Source of the DNA: JAJPXC01 sp964517875
Lineage (GTDB): Bacteria; Bacteroidota; Bacteroidia; Bacteroidales; Muribaculaceae
NCBI GenBank assembly: GCA_964517875.1
Contig: CAZFEU010000001.1
Span: forward strand, 171,587-235,586
Direction of reading: 5' to 3'
Length of the DNA: 64,000 nucleotides
Shown: positions 26,140-36,050 of the stretch, in pieces
Position numbering within the stretch: position 1 is the first letter of the stretch
Layout of the letters: each line of letters starts with the position of its first letter
Position numbers and translations under genes: made by a program
The notes under the pieces: generated by a model
What the model was told of the DNA's origin: nothing
The model's database searches: none
Seen by the model: only the letters and a program-made list of their open reading frames with translations

Positions 26140-28665
26140 TTGGATACTAATTTCTCACAACAACTTCGCGAGGTGCTTGACCGCGGACGCCGAGAGGCCT
26201 TGCGTCATAATAATGGAGTGATCACACCCGCTCACCTCTTGCTGGCCCTGATAAGTGACTTCGGCGCGCGTTCATTTCATATGATTGAGCACGCCACATC
26301 CGACATGTCGGCTTACGAACTCCAGCAAGGGCTCGACCAATCGCTATTTGAGTCGTCAAACAACGAAAATGAGGACGTAAAAGTAAGCGACCTCACCAAC
26401 CGCATCATCCGACTTGCGGTGTTGGAGGCTCGGCTTCTCAAAAGCGAAGCCGTAGAGGCTGAGCACCTGCTCCTTGCAATATTTCACAATAACGAAACCC
26501 GCACCATGGACTTTATGCAGCCCTTTGTAAATGCCGGTGTTAGCTATACATCGCTCTACAAACAATTGGCAGGAGTGGAGGAGACACCCCGAATGGGCGC
26601 CGACTTTGAGGACGATGAGGAGGATGAACCATTTGATACTCCATCCAACGATAAACGTAAGCAGCCATCCGACTCACGTCGCCACAATACCGATACCCCC
26701 GTTCTCGACAAATTTGGTCACGACATGACCCAGGCAGCCCTTGAAGGGCGGCTTGATCCCGTTGTGGGTCGTGAAGTAGAGATAGAGCGTCTTGCTCAGA
26801 TTCTAAGTCGACGCAAGAAGAATAATCCTGTGCTTATAGGCGAGCCCGGCGTTGGCAAGTCGGCCATAGTAGAGGGCTTGGCGCTCAGAATAGTTCAGCG
26901 CAAAGTATCGCGTATCCTTTTCGGCAAGCGCGTAATTTCGCTCGACATGGCTGCAATAGTGGCCGGTACTAAATACCGCGGTCAATTTGAGGAACGCCTA
27001 AAAGCCATTCTCAATGAGCTGGCAAAGAGTCCAGATGTAATATTATTTATCGACGAGCTTCACACAATCGTTGGTGCGGGCAATGCCTCAGGCTCAATGG
27101 ATGCCGCCAACCTGCTTAAGCCAGCTCTTGCCCGCGGCGAGATTCAGTGCATCGGTGCCACAACTCTCGATGAATATCGCAAGAATATTGAGAAGGATGG
27201 CGCACTTGAACGTCGCTTCCAGAAAGTGATGGTTGAACCTACCACCGCCGAGGAGACATTTACAATCCTCAACAACATCAAGGATAAATATGAGCATCAC
27301 CACAACGTGAGCTACACCCCCGAAGCTCTCCAGGCTTGCGTAGATCTCACAGAGCGATATGTGAGCGACCGCAACTTCCCCGACAAGGCTATCGATGCGC
27401 TTGACGAGGCAGGTTCACGTGTGCATATTACCAATATATCTGTGCCCGGGGAGATAGAGAAGCTTGAAGACGAGATTGCGAAAGCCGAAGCCGCCAAGCT
27501 TGACGCCGTGAAGGAGCAAAATTATGCCTCAGCTGCTAATTACCGCGACAAGGCACAAGCTCTCAAGGCCGACCTTGAGAAAGCACAAGCCGAGTGGGAA
27601 AAAGCTCTTGACAATCAACGCGTCACCGTCGACGACGAGAAAGTGGCCGAGGTTGTCGCCATGATGACTGGAGTGCCGGTGCAACGTATAGCTCAGGACG
27701 AAGGCACGCGTCTGCGCAAGATGGCCCCGCAACTCAAGAGTGCAATAATTGGCCAGGATGCCGCAATCGAAAAGATTGTGAAGGCTATACAGCGCAACCG
27801 TGTTGGCCTCAAGGATCCCAACAAACCAATTGGTACTTTCATGTTCCTCGGGCCCACAGGCGTAGGTAAAACACATCTGGCCAAGAAACTTGCCGAATAC
27901 CTCTTTGACTCAGTAGACACTTTGATCCGTGTGGACATGAGTGAATATATGGAAAAATTCACAGTGTCGCGCCTTGTGGGCGCACCTCCCGGATACGTGG
28001 GTTATGAGGAGGGTGGTCAGCTCACTGAGAAAGTGCGCCGTCGCCCCTACTCTGTGGTGCTTCTCGATGAGATTGAGAAGGCTCACCCCGATGTGTTCAA
28101 CCTTCTGCTTCAAGTGATGGACGAAGGCCGTCTTACCGATTCACTCGGCCGTAAAGTCGACTTCAAAAACACTATAATTATAATGACCTCCAACATCGGC
28201 ACTCGTCAGCTCAAGGACTTTGGCGCAGGTGTTGGCTTCCAGACACGCGACACCGGCAAGGAGTTCACCCATGGCGTACTTCAAAAGGCTCTTAACAAGG
28301 CTTTTGCGCCCGAATTCCTCAATCGCATTGACGATATTATAATGTTTGACTCACTTGACAAGGAGGCGATATTCATAATTATTGATATCGAGCTCGCCGG
28401 CTTCTACAGGCGCATAAGCCAACTTGGCTATAAGCTCGTTATCGATGAGTCGGCCAAGAACTTTATTGCCGACAAGGGCTATGATCAACAATATGGCGCA
28501 CGTCCGCTCAAGCGAGCTATCCAGAAATACCTTGAGGATGAACTGGCTGAAATGATCATAAACGCCGACATAATGGCTGGCGACACAATCAATGTGGTTC
28601 ACGAGGATGGTGCCGACTCAGTGAAGATGTCAATTGCACACGCATCCGAGACCACACAAGAATAA
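26140..28665 (+). CDS. clpC: ATP-dependent Clp protease ATPase subunit ClpC
   Basis: An 841-aa Hsp100 unfoldase working with ClpP. The Clp N-domain (~1-145) is rather diverged. AAA domain 1 has GEPGVGKSAIVEGLA (~234-248) and VILFIDELHTIVGAG. A UVR-like coiled coil (EQNYASAANYRDKAQALK) marks ClpC rather than ClpB. AAA domain 2 has GPTGVGKTHLAKKLAEY and VVLLDEIEKAHPDVFNLLLQ, then GARPLKRAIQ near the end. The start is TTG at 26140, since the next in-frame Met is deep in the N-domain. A sigma-54 promoter precedes it, and the next gene begins 18 bases after its stop. Confidence 0.94.
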   Translation: MDTNFSQQLREVLDRGRREALRHNNGVITPAHLLLALISDFGARSFHMIEHATSDMSAYELQQGLDQSLFESSNNENEDVKVSDLTNRIIRLAVLEARLLKSEAVEAEHLLLAIFHNNETRTMDFMQPFVNAGVSYTSLYKQLAGVEETPRMGADFEDDEEDEPFDTPSNDKRKQPSDSRRHNTDTPVLDKFGHDMTQAALEGRLDPVVGREVEIERLAQILSRRKKNNPVLIGEPGVGKSAIVEGLALRIVQRKVSRILFGKRVISLDMAAIVAGTKYRGQFEERLKAILNELAKSPDVILFIDELHTIVGAGNASGSMDAANLLKPALARGEIQCIGATTLDEYRKNIEKDGALERRFQKVMVEPTTAEETFTILNNIKDKYEHHHNVSYTPEALQACVDLTERYVSDRNFPDKAIDALDEAGSRVHITNISVPGEIEKLEDEIAKAEAAKLDAVKEQNYASAANYRDKAQALKADLEKAQAEWEKALDNQRVTVDDEKVAEVVAMMTGVPVQRIAQDEGTRLRKMAPQLKSAIIGQDAAIEKIVKAIQRNRVGLKDPNKPIGTFMFLGPTGVGKTHLAKKLAEYLFDSVDTLIRVDMSEYMEKFTVSRLVGAPPGYVGYEEGGQLTEKVRRRPYSVVLLDEIEKAHPDVFNLLLQVMDEGRLTDSLGRKVDFKNTIIIMTSNIGTRQLKDFGAGVGFQTRDTGKEFTHGVLQKALNKAFAPEFLNRIDDIIMFDSLDKEAIFIIIDIELAGFYRRISQLGYKLVIDESAKNFIADKGYDQQYGARPLKRAIQKYLEDELAEMIINADIMAGDTINVVHEDGADSVKMSIAHASETTQE

Positions 28666-28683
28666 CCCTCCACAATATAATCG

Positions 28684-30024
28684 ATGAAGAGACTCATTTT
28701 CTCATCCACCATGCTTCTCACAGCGGCCTTAGCGCAGGCAGCACTCACATTTTCCGGTCCTCAAAGCGGTCAGGCAGTGTCGGTGCAGCCTGAAGCATCG
28801 TCGGGCTTAAACCAAGTGTGGGTTCTTCCACAATTCGATGGCGTGGATGCCATATATGAAGCCACATCCGATCGCACCGTCAACGTGTATCGCTACAGCA
28901 ATCTCGGCGGTGGTTATGCCGAGCCAGTAGCCGTAAGCAAGAATGGCAGGCGCTACTCTATAAAGTTAACCGGCACAGCGGATATGGGGTACATCGTTGA
29001 GGAAGGCACCACCCGCTCATATTATTGGCTCGTAAACTATGCAGCTCATCCGCTGTCACTCACAGCACTTGGCATCAGCCCCGAGGCCGACTGCGAGCGC
29101 ACGGCTCTAATACCATCGGGCGTGGGCGATAGGATGGTTTACTACTCCATCAACGGGCGCCAGATTGAAATCGACCGCCAGATTACTGTTAGCTACAATA
29201 CTCTACAATATAACGAGGACAACTACAGTTATGGACTTACTTCGGTGGATGAGAATCTTACTTATCTGCCAGCCACAATCTATGTCGACGCACCTTTGTG
29301 CGACACGTATTTTGTGCTCTCGGGCGATAGATTTCTACGCTCCTGGGGCAGTGAGCAAAGCGTAAGCTCCTCATACTTCAATACAAATGCCATTGAAGCC
29401 CAAACCTGGGCTATTGAAACCGAGCATGAGTATGATAACGAAAAGCATGAAGAGACCGGCGGTCAGGCCATGGGTGGCTCAGGCCCTGTAGAGATCACTT
29501 TTGGAGCAGCTGTGACCGATGCAGCCATTTTCAAAGAGTGGCAGATGAGTCACGACCCGGAATTTAACGATATAACTTTTCGCCACAACGACACTGACTT
29601 CACCTATACCTTCGACGACACCGGCACCACTTATGTTAGATTCGCAGCGAGCAATGCAGCTGGCGACTGCAACTACTATGGCACGGCTTACGAAGTATTC
29701 GTTGGTGAATCACGCCTCGACTGCCCCAACGCTTTCTCACCTGGAGCATCAGAGGGCGTAAATGACGAATGGAAAGTGAGCTACAAATCTATTGTCGACT
29801 TTGAATGCCACATATTCAACCGCTGGGGCACAAAAATCATCGACCTCACACACCCCTCACAGGGCTGGGATGGAAAGCACAATGGTAAATTAGTGCCCCC
29901 AGGAGTTTATTTCTATGTCATAAAAGCTACCGGAGCTGATGGCAAAAAATACAATCTTGGAGGAGACATCAATGTTATCCGCTATAAGCAGAACTCAGTC
30001 GGTACAGGTGACCCCATCGAATAA
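28684..30024 (+). CDS. Secreted protein with a type B (CHU_C) gliding/T9SS sorting domain
   Basis: A 446-aa exported protein. The signal peptide is MKRLIFSSTMLLTAALAQAA. The C-terminal ~90 residues form a gliding-motility-associated domain: CPNAFSPGASEGVNDEWKVS, FECHIFNRWGTKIIDL, GWDGKHNGKLVPPGVYFYVI. This is the type B sorting signal of the type IX secretion system. The middle has Ig-like beta segments (YVRFAASNAAGDCNYYGTAYEV, here ~320-342). It is expected on the cell surface or in the medium. It follows clpC closely and precedes a lytic transglycosylase. Confidence 0.8.
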   Translation: MKRLIFSSTMLLTAALAQAALTFSGPQSGQAVSVQPEASSGLNQVWVLPQFDGVDAIYEATSDRTVNVYRYSNLGGGYAEPVAVSKNGRRYSIKLTGTADMGYIVEEGTTRSYYWLVNYAAHPLSLTALGISPEADCERTALIPSGVGDRMVYYSINGRQIEIDRQITVSYNTLQYNEDNYSYGLTSVDENLTYLPATIYVDAPLCDTYFVLSGDRFLRSWGSEQSVSSSYFNTNAIEAQTWAIETEHEYDNEKHEETGGQAMGGSGPVEITFGAAVTDAAIFKEWQMSHDPEFNDITFRHNDTDFTYTFDDTGTTYVRFAASNAAGDCNYYGTAYEVFVGESRLDCPNAFSPGASEGVNDEWKVSYKSIVDFECHIFNRWGTKIIDLTHPSQGWDGKHNGKLVPPGVYFYVIKATGADGKKYNLGGDINVIRYKQNSVGTGDPIE

Positions 30025-30069
30025 ACACCAATCTTAACACCTTTATTTATTACAACTATTACTACGTTT

Positions 30070-31011
30070 ATGAAAACCACCTTATTTGCAGCCATCATGG
30101 CCATGGGCACACTTATGATTAGCTCTTCAAGCAACGCCGAGGCCCACGATCACAGCAAATATGCTCAAGTAGTCAATCCTGTGATTCCATCCAAAATGGA
30201 GTTTGCCGGACAGACTATTGACCTTGACCGCGTGGATATGTGGGAGCGACTCGACCGCGAGCTTACCTCGCAGGTCTATACTCACGGCAATACACTGCTT
30301 ACCATCAAGCGCGCAAACCGCTACTTCCCCTTGATGGCACCCATTCTTAAGAAAAATGGAATACCCCAGGATATGCTATACCTGGCATGCATTGAAAGCA
30401 CCCTCAATCCTCGCGCACTATCAAGTGCCAAAGCAGCCGGCTTATGGCAATTCATGCCTGAAACCGGTAAACAGTATGGTCTTGAGGTGAACGAATATGT
30501 TGATGAGCGCTACGACCCCGAACTTGCCACCGAGGCCGCATGCCGCTACCTGGCCAAAGCCTATGACCGCTTCGGCAACTGGGAATCGGCTGCGGCCAGC
30601 TACAATGGTGGTATGGCCCGCATCTCAGGGGAGCTCGACAAACAATTGGGCACCACAGCCTATGACTTATATCTCGCAGATGAAACATCACGCTATATGT
30701 TTCGTCTGCTGGCTATGAAGGTGATTATGGAAAACCCTCAACTCTATGGCTACACACTCACCAAGGATCAGCTGTACCAGCCTATGGAGTACGACATCGT
30801 AGAGGTATCTGAGCCCGTGGAGGATTGGCCTGTATGGGCCAGCCAATATGATATAAACTTCATGCAACTGCGCGACGCCAATCCATGGATTCGAGCCAAA
30901 TCTTTACCCAACAAAACCAACAAAACCTATAAAGTGAGAATACCCAAAAAGTCGTCGCTCTCTCGCTCAAAGCAGCACAAGAGTGTCTACAACCCCAATT
31001 GGGTAAACTAA
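30070..31011 (+). CDS. Lytic murein transglycosylase (MltD/Slt-like)
   Basis: A 313-aa exported protein. The signal peptide spans ~1-25. The transglycosylase (SLT) domain covers ~95-215. The catalytic Glu is in LYLACIESTLNPRALSSAKA, followed by GLWQFMPETGKQYGL and the Asn-Gly-Gly region AAASYNGGMARI. It cleaves peptidoglycan glycan strands to 1,6-anhydro ends. The C-terminal ~80 residues contain only a degenerate LysM-like segment (DINFMQLRDANPWIRAKSL), so it lacks the usual pair of LysM domains of MltD. It is six bases from uvrA. Confidence 0.88.
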   Translation: MKTTLFAAIMAMGTLMISSSSNAEAHDHSKYAQVVNPVIPSKMEFAGQTIDLDRVDMWERLDRELTSQVYTHGNTLLTIKRANRYFPLMAPILKKNGIPQDMLYLACIESTLNPRALSSAKAAGLWQFMPETGKQYGLEVNEYVDERYDPELATEAACRYLAKAYDRFGNWESAAASYNGGMARISGELDKQLGTTAYDLYLADETSRYMFRLLAMKVIMENPQLYGYTLTKDQLYQPMEYDIVEVSEPVEDWPVWASQYDINFMQLRDANPWIRAKSLPNKTNKTYKVRIPKKSSLSRSKQHKSVYNPNWVN

Positions 31012-31017
31012 AATACA

Positions 31018-33828
31018 ATGATTTCCTCCCTCGATGTCACGGGCGCTCGCGTCCACAATCTTAAGAATATTGATGTCACTATACCTCACCGCTCACTCAC
31101 CGTTATAACCGGATTGAGCGGTAGCGGCAAGTCGTCATTGGCTTTCGACACCATTTACGCCGAGGGCCAGCGTCGCTATATAGAAACATTCTCCTCCTAC
31201 GCCCGAAATATGCTCGGAGCCCTTGAGCGGCCCGACGTCGACAACATATCAGGCTTAAGCCCCGTAATAGCGATTGAACAGAAAACTGTTAACCGCAACC
31301 CCCGAAGCACCATAGGCACCACAACAGAGATTTACGACTTCCTACGTCTGCTTTTCGCACGCGTCGGCGAAGCCCGTAGCTATCTCACTGGCAATCCGAT
31401 GATCAAATATACCGAGGAGAAAATTCTACACCTCATCCTTGATCGTTATTCCGGCCGCAAAATATATATCCTCGCCCCTATAGTGAAGAACCGCAAAGGT
31501 CATTATAAGGAGCTGTTCGAACAGCTTCGCAAAAAGGGGTATCTAAATGTGCGAGTCGACGGCGAGATGCGGGAAATCTCTCAGGGAATGAAGGTTGACC
31601 GATATAAGAACCACACTATTGAAGTAGTTATCGACCGGCTTAAAGTGTCAGCCAAAGATGAAGAACGCCTTCGCGACACCATCAGTACCGCACTACAGCA
31701 AGGAGGGAAACAGTTATCAGTCTACGATGTTGATGCTGATAGCATGGGGCATTACAGCCAGCTTTTGATGGATCCCGAAACCGGGCTATCTTATCGCGAA
31801 CCGGCTCCTCACAACTTCTCGTTCAACTCTCCCCAGGGAGCTTGCAACTGCTGTAAGGGTCTGGGGTATGTCAACATCATCGACCGTGACAAGCTGGTGC
31901 CCAACCCCAATCTGTCAATACGCGAAGGAGGTATTGTGGCATTAGGCAAATACAAAAACTCGATGATATTCTGGCAGATACAAGCTATCTGCGAGAAGTA
32001 CGGTCATACCCTCGACACTCCCATAAACCAGCTCTCAGATGAAGCGATGTCTGACATTCTCAACGGCACCACAGAGCGTCTTCCCATCAAAAATGAGACA
32101 ATGTCCACATCCAACTACTTCCTGTCTTATGAAGGGTTGATAAAATACATCGAGATGCAACTGGGCGACGATGCGTCAGCGTCGGCCCAAAAATGGAGTG
32201 GTCAATTTTACTCGCAAGCAGTTTGCCCCGAGTGTCATGGCGACCGTCTTAACCGTGAAGCTCTTCATTATTTTATCGGTGATAAGAATATTGCCGATCT
32301 CTCCAGGATGGACATAGCCGACCTATACGAGTGGACAAAAACTGCTGAAGCCCTTTTCCCCCCTACACAAGCTATAGTGGCACACGAGATTCTCAAAGAA
32401 ATCAACTCGCGTCTCAGCTTTCTGATTGACGTAGGATTGGAATATCTGTCGCTCAATCGCAGCTCGGCATCATTATCGGGCGGTGAGAGTCAGCGCATAA
32501 GGCTTGCCACTCAGCTCGGTTCGGAGTTGGTCAACGTGCTTTATATCCTTGACGAGCCTTCGATTGGTCTTCACCAGCGTGATAATCTAAGGCTTATAAA
32601 TTCACTCAAACATCTGCGCGACGCCAACAACACCGTAATCGTAGTTGAACATGACAAAGAGATGATGCTTGAATCAGACTATGTGGTCGACATTGGCCCA
32701 AAAGCCGGCCGAAAGGGAGGTGAGGTGGTATTTCAAGGCACTCCCAAGGAGATGCTTACCACCGACACTCTCACTGCTCAGTACCTCAATGGCAAAAAGA
32801 GTATAGCTATACCCGCCGGTCGCCGCGAGGGCAAAGGCACTTCGTTGAAATTGATTGGCTGCACGGGTCATAATCTGAAGTCGGTAGATGTTGAATTTCC
32901 TTTAGGGTGTTTCATATGTGTAGCCGGCGTGTCGGGTAGCGGCAAGTCTTCGCTTATCAATGGCACGCTTCAACCTATACTGAGCCAAAAATTCTACCGC
33001 TCACATACCCAGCCCCTACCCTACAAATCAATTGAGGGGCTTGATAATATCGACAAGGTTGTTACAGTCGACCAGTCGCCATTGGGAAAGTCACCAAGGT
33101 CCAATCCCGCCACATATACTGGTGTTTTCTCCGATATCCGCTCGCTATTTGTTGAGCTCCCCGAGGCCAAGATTCGCGGCTATCGTCCCGGTCGATTCTC
33201 GTTTAACGTAAGTGGTGGTCGATGCGAAGTGTGCGGAGGCAACGGCTACCGCACGATCGAGATGAACTTCCTGCCCGATGTACTCGTGCCATGCGAAGCA
33301 TGTGGCGGTCGAAGGTACAACCGCGAGACACTTGAGGTGCGCTACCGCGGCAAGTCGATAGCCGATGTCCTCGACATGACTATTAATCAGGCTGTGGATT
33401 TTTTTGCCGGACACCCCAAGATTTTGTCCAAGATCAAAGTGCTACAGGATATTGGTCTGGGGTATATCAAGCTGGGACAGCCATCAAGCACCCTTTCCGG
33501 GGGAGAAAATCAGCGTGTCAAGTTGGCTACAGAGTTGGCCAAGCGCGACACCGGGCGCACAATGTTTATTCTTGATGAACCTACCACGGGCCTTCACTTC
33601 CACGACATTGAGGTGCTTCTGGGCGTGCTCAACCGCCTTGTTGACCGAGGAAACACGGTAGTGGTGATTGAGCACAACCTCGATGTGATAAAATCGGCCG
33701 ACTGGGTCATCGACATGGGCCCTGGGGGAGGAAAAAACGGAGGAACTATTGTTGCTGCCGGAACGCCCGAAGATATCGCTGCCGGCACGTCGCCCACCTC
33801 GTCATATCTCGCCCAAGAACTTGCTTAG
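31018..33828 (+). CDS. uvrA: Excinuclease ABC subunit A
   Basis: The damage-recognition ATPase of nucleotide excision repair, 936 aa, standard length. Two ABC modules are present with Walker A motifs GLSGSGKSSLAFDT (~31-44) and GVSGSGKSSLING (~640-652). The signature LSGGESQRIRLA is in the first and LSGGENQRVKLATELA in the second. Zinc-finger Cys clusters are CNCCKGLG, CPECHG, CEVCGGNG and CEACGG. It ends a run clpC, CHU_C protein, transglycosylase, uvrA with short gaps, so it may be read from the clpC promoter. Confidence 0.98.
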   Translation: MISSLDVTGARVHNLKNIDVTIPHRSLTVITGLSGSGKSSLAFDTIYAEGQRRYIETFSSYARNMLGALERPDVDNISGLSPVIAIEQKTVNRNPRSTIGTTTEIYDFLRLLFARVGEARSYLTGNPMIKYTEEKILHLILDRYSGRKIYILAPIVKNRKGHYKELFEQLRKKGYLNVRVDGEMREISQGMKVDRYKNHTIEVVIDRLKVSAKDEERLRDTISTALQQGGKQLSVYDVDADSMGHYSQLLMDPETGLSYREPAPHNFSFNSPQGACNCCKGLGYVNIIDRDKLVPNPNLSIREGGIVALGKYKNSMIFWQIQAICEKYGHTLDTPINQLSDEAMSDILNGTTERLPIKNETMSTSNYFLSYEGLIKYIEMQLGDDASASAQKWSGQFYSQAVCPECHGDRLNREALHYFIGDKNIADLSRMDIADLYEWTKTAEALFPPTQAIVAHEILKEINSRLSFLIDVGLEYLSLNRSSASLSGGESQRIRLATQLGSELVNVLYILDEPSIGLHQRDNLRLINSLKHLRDANNTVIVVEHDKEMMLESDYVVDIGPKAGRKGGEVVFQGTPKEMLTTDTLTAQYLNGKKSIAIPAGRREGKGTSLKLIGCTGHNLKSVDVEFPLGCFICVAGVSGSGKSSLINGTLQPILSQKFYRSHTQPLPYKSIEGLDNIDKVVTVDQSPLGKSPRSNPATYTGVFSDIRSLFVELPEAKIRGYRPGRFSFNVSGGRCEVCGGNGYRTIEMNFLPDVLVPCEACGGRRYNRETLEVRYRGKSIADVLDMTINQAVDFFAGHPKILSKIKVLQDIGLGYIKLGQPSSTLSGGENQRVKLATELAKRDTGRTMFILDEPTTGLHFHDIEVLLGVLNRLVDRGNTVVVIEHNLDVIKSADWVIDMGPGGGKNGGTIVAAGTPEDIAAGTSPTSSYLAQELA

Positions 33829-33856
33829 CTGAAAATTTGTCATGCTGCTTAACGTT

Positions 33857-33880
33857 ATTTATGACAATTTAGTCATAAAT
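33857..33880. promoter_or_regulatory. Inverted repeat upstream of htpG
   Basis: ATTTATGAC-N6-GTCATAAAT, a perfect nine-base dyad. It ends three bases before the TTTGGCA of the sigma-54 promoter. It could be the binding site of the enhancer-binding protein or of a repressor. Confidence 0.55.
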
Positions 33881-33883
33881 CGG

Positions 33884-33901
33884 TTTGGCACGCTCGTTGC
33901 T
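33884..33901 (+). promoter_or_regulatory. Sigma-54 (-24/-12) promoter of htpG
   Basis: TTTGGCACGCTCGTTGCT matches the RpoN consensus TGGCAC-N5-TTGC(A/T) with no mismatch. GG (33887-33888) and GC (33899-33900) are ten bases apart. It is 45 bases before the htpG ATG, and no TAnnTTTG box is present. Confidence 0.78.
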
Positions 33902-33945
33902 GATTGTTATAATATAAAACTTAAAAACATAAAAACTTTACTACT

Positions 33946-35988
33946 ATGCAATCAGGAAATATTGGAGTAACCACCGAGAACATTTTCCCGGTTATCAAAA
34001 AATTCCTATACAGCGACCACGAAATCTTCCTTCGGGAATTGGTGTCTAATGCTGTTGATGCTACACAAAAGCTCAAAACCCTTGCCTCATTTGGCGAGTT
34101 TAAGGGTGAGTTGGGCACACTTGATGTGCGTGTTACCATCGACAAGGATGCCGGCACGCTCACCATCAGCGACCGAGGCATCGGTATGACCGCCGAGGAC
34201 GTTGATAAATATATCAATCAGATAGCCTTCTCTGGGGCCGAAGAGTTTCTTGAAAAATACAAGGACACGGCCAACTCCATCATAGGCCACTTCGGCTTGG
34301 GATTCTACTCAGCATTCATGGTGGCTAAGAAGGTGCAGATACGTACTCTTTCATGGAAGGAAGGCGCTGAAGCAGTGGAATGGACTTGCGACGGAAGCCC
34401 GGCCTACACCATGGAGCCCTGCGACAAGACCGACCGCGGCACCGACATCATCCTGTATATCGACGATGACGACAAGCAATTTCTTGAGCAGTCGCGTATC
34501 GACTCACTCCTTAAGAAGTATTGCCGATTCCTCCCCGTTCCTGTCATTTCCGGCAAGGAGCAGGAGTGGAAAGATGGCAAGTATGTCGACACCGACCGCG
34601 ACAATGTAATCAACGCCATGGAGCCGGCCTGGATGAAAAAACCAGCCGATCTCACCGACGAGGATTACCTCCGTTTCTACCATGAGCTATATCCCGGTCA
34701 GGACGATCCCCTATTCTGGATTCACCTCAATGTCGATTACCCCTTCACTCTCACCGGTATTCTTTACTTCCCTAAGATTAAGAACAATATCGACCCGGGG
34801 CGCAATCGCATACAGCTTTATTGCAACCAGGTCTATGTCACCGACCAGGTGGAGGGTGTGGTGCCCGAGTTTATGATGCTCCTGCAAGGCATTATCGACT
34901 CTCCCGACATACCGCTTAACGTGTCGCGTTCATATCTTCAGGCCGATACGGCAGTTAAGAAGATTTCAAGCTACATCACCAAGAAAGTAGCTTCGCGTCT
35001 CGACGACATCTTCAAGGCCAACCGAGCCGACTTTGAGTCGAAGTGGGACGACATCAAGATATTCATTGAATACGGTATGCTCACCGACCAGAAGTTTGCC
35101 GATGCCGCGATGAAGTTTGTTCTCGTTAAGGACACTGAAGGCAAATACTTCACCCTCGATGAGTATAAGACGCTCATAGAACCCACGCAGACCAATAAAG
35201 ATGGCGACATCATATATCTATACACCACTAATCCTACCGACCAGTATCAATACATCAAGGGCGCAACCGACCGGGGTTATTCAGTACTGGTAATGGATGG
35301 TCAGCTTGACCCGCATTTTATCGGCCTGCTTGAGCAGCGTCTTGAGAAATCGCACTTTGTGCGTGTCGACTCCGATGTTATTGACAATCTTATCGCCAAG
35401 GAGGATAAGAAATCGGTGCTCCTCACCCCCACTCAGCGCAATATTCTCACCACCATCTTCCGTTCGCAGACTCCTAAAGTCGACAAAGCCGAATTCCTCG
35501 TATCGTTCGAGGCCCTAAAGCCTACCGACTCACCAATTGTCATCACTCAGAACGAGTACATGCGACGCATGAAGCAGATGGCCGAGATGCAACCGGGCAT
35601 GAGCTTCTATGGCGAGCTTCCCGATAGCTACAACCTTATCGTCAACACCGAGCAACCCCTTGTTGAGAAAGTACGTGATGCCGCCACAGCTGCTCTCGCC
35701 GACAAGATCAGCCCGCTGGAGACCGAGGTTGAAGCCGCCAACAAGGCTATCACCGAGATTCGCGACAATGCCAAGGATGGCAAACTCAATGATGACGAGA
35801 AGAAGCGTAGCAGCGACTTGGAAGCCCGAGTCAACGAATTACGCACTGAGCAAGAGACACTTATCACCGAGTACGCTTCGACACAGCCACTTGTTAAGCA
35901 ACTTATCGACCTGGCTCTGCTTGGCAACGGACTTCTCCGAGGCGAAGCCCTTAGCCAATTTATAGCCCGCTCAGTATCGCTCCTCTAA
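33946..35988 (+). CDS. htpG: Chaperone protein HtpG (Hsp90)
   Basis: A 680-aa Hsp90 homologue. The GHKL ATPase domain has FLRELVSNAVDATQKLKTLA (~27-46), DRGIGMTAEDVDKYINQIAFSG (ends ~78-99) and GHFGLGFYSAFMVA (~120-133). The middle domain includes the ILYFPK segment and NRIQLYCNQVYV. The C-terminal dimerisation part contains a long charged coiled coil (~575-650), an insertion typical of Bacteroidetes HtpG. It is a single-gene unit with its own sigma-54 promoter and terminator. Confidence 0.97.
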   Translation: MQSGNIGVTTENIFPVIKKFLYSDHEIFLRELVSNAVDATQKLKTLASFGEFKGELGTLDVRVTIDKDAGTLTISDRGIGMTAEDVDKYINQIAFSGAEEFLEKYKDTANSIIGHFGLGFYSAFMVAKKVQIRTLSWKEGAEAVEWTCDGSPAYTMEPCDKTDRGTDIILYIDDDDKQFLEQSRIDSLLKKYCRFLPVPVISGKEQEWKDGKYVDTDRDNVINAMEPAWMKKPADLTDEDYLRFYHELYPGQDDPLFWIHLNVDYPFTLTGILYFPKIKNNIDPGRNRIQLYCNQVYVTDQVEGVVPEFMMLLQGIIDSPDIPLNVSRSYLQADTAVKKISSYITKKVASRLDDIFKANRADFESKWDDIKIFIEYGMLTDQKFADAAMKFVLVKDTEGKYFTLDEYKTLIEPTQTNKDGDIIYLYTTNPTDQYQYIKGATDRGYSVLVMDGQLDPHFIGLLEQRLEKSHFVRVDSDVIDNLIAKEDKKSVLLTPTQRNILTTIFRSQTPKVDKAEFLVSFEALKPTDSPIVITQNEYMRRMKQMAEMQPGMSFYGELPDSYNLIVNTEQPLVEKVRDAATAALADKISPLETEVEAANKAITEIRDNAKDGKLNDDEKKRSSDLEARVNELRTEQETLITEYASTQPLVKQLIDLALLGNGLLRGEALSQFIARSVSLL

Positions 35989-36010
35989 ACAACATCAAAC
36001 ACCTTATAAA

Positions 36011-36050
36011 TAAAAATGTCCGCTGTTTACCGTAGCGGACATTTTTATTT
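36011..36050. terminator. Terminator between htpG and the YbaK-like gene
   Basis: A perfect 14-base stem TAAAAATGTCCGCT / AGCGGACATTTTTA with a nine-base loop. The A/T ends supply U tracts for both directions, serving the convergent genes. Confidence 0.88.
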
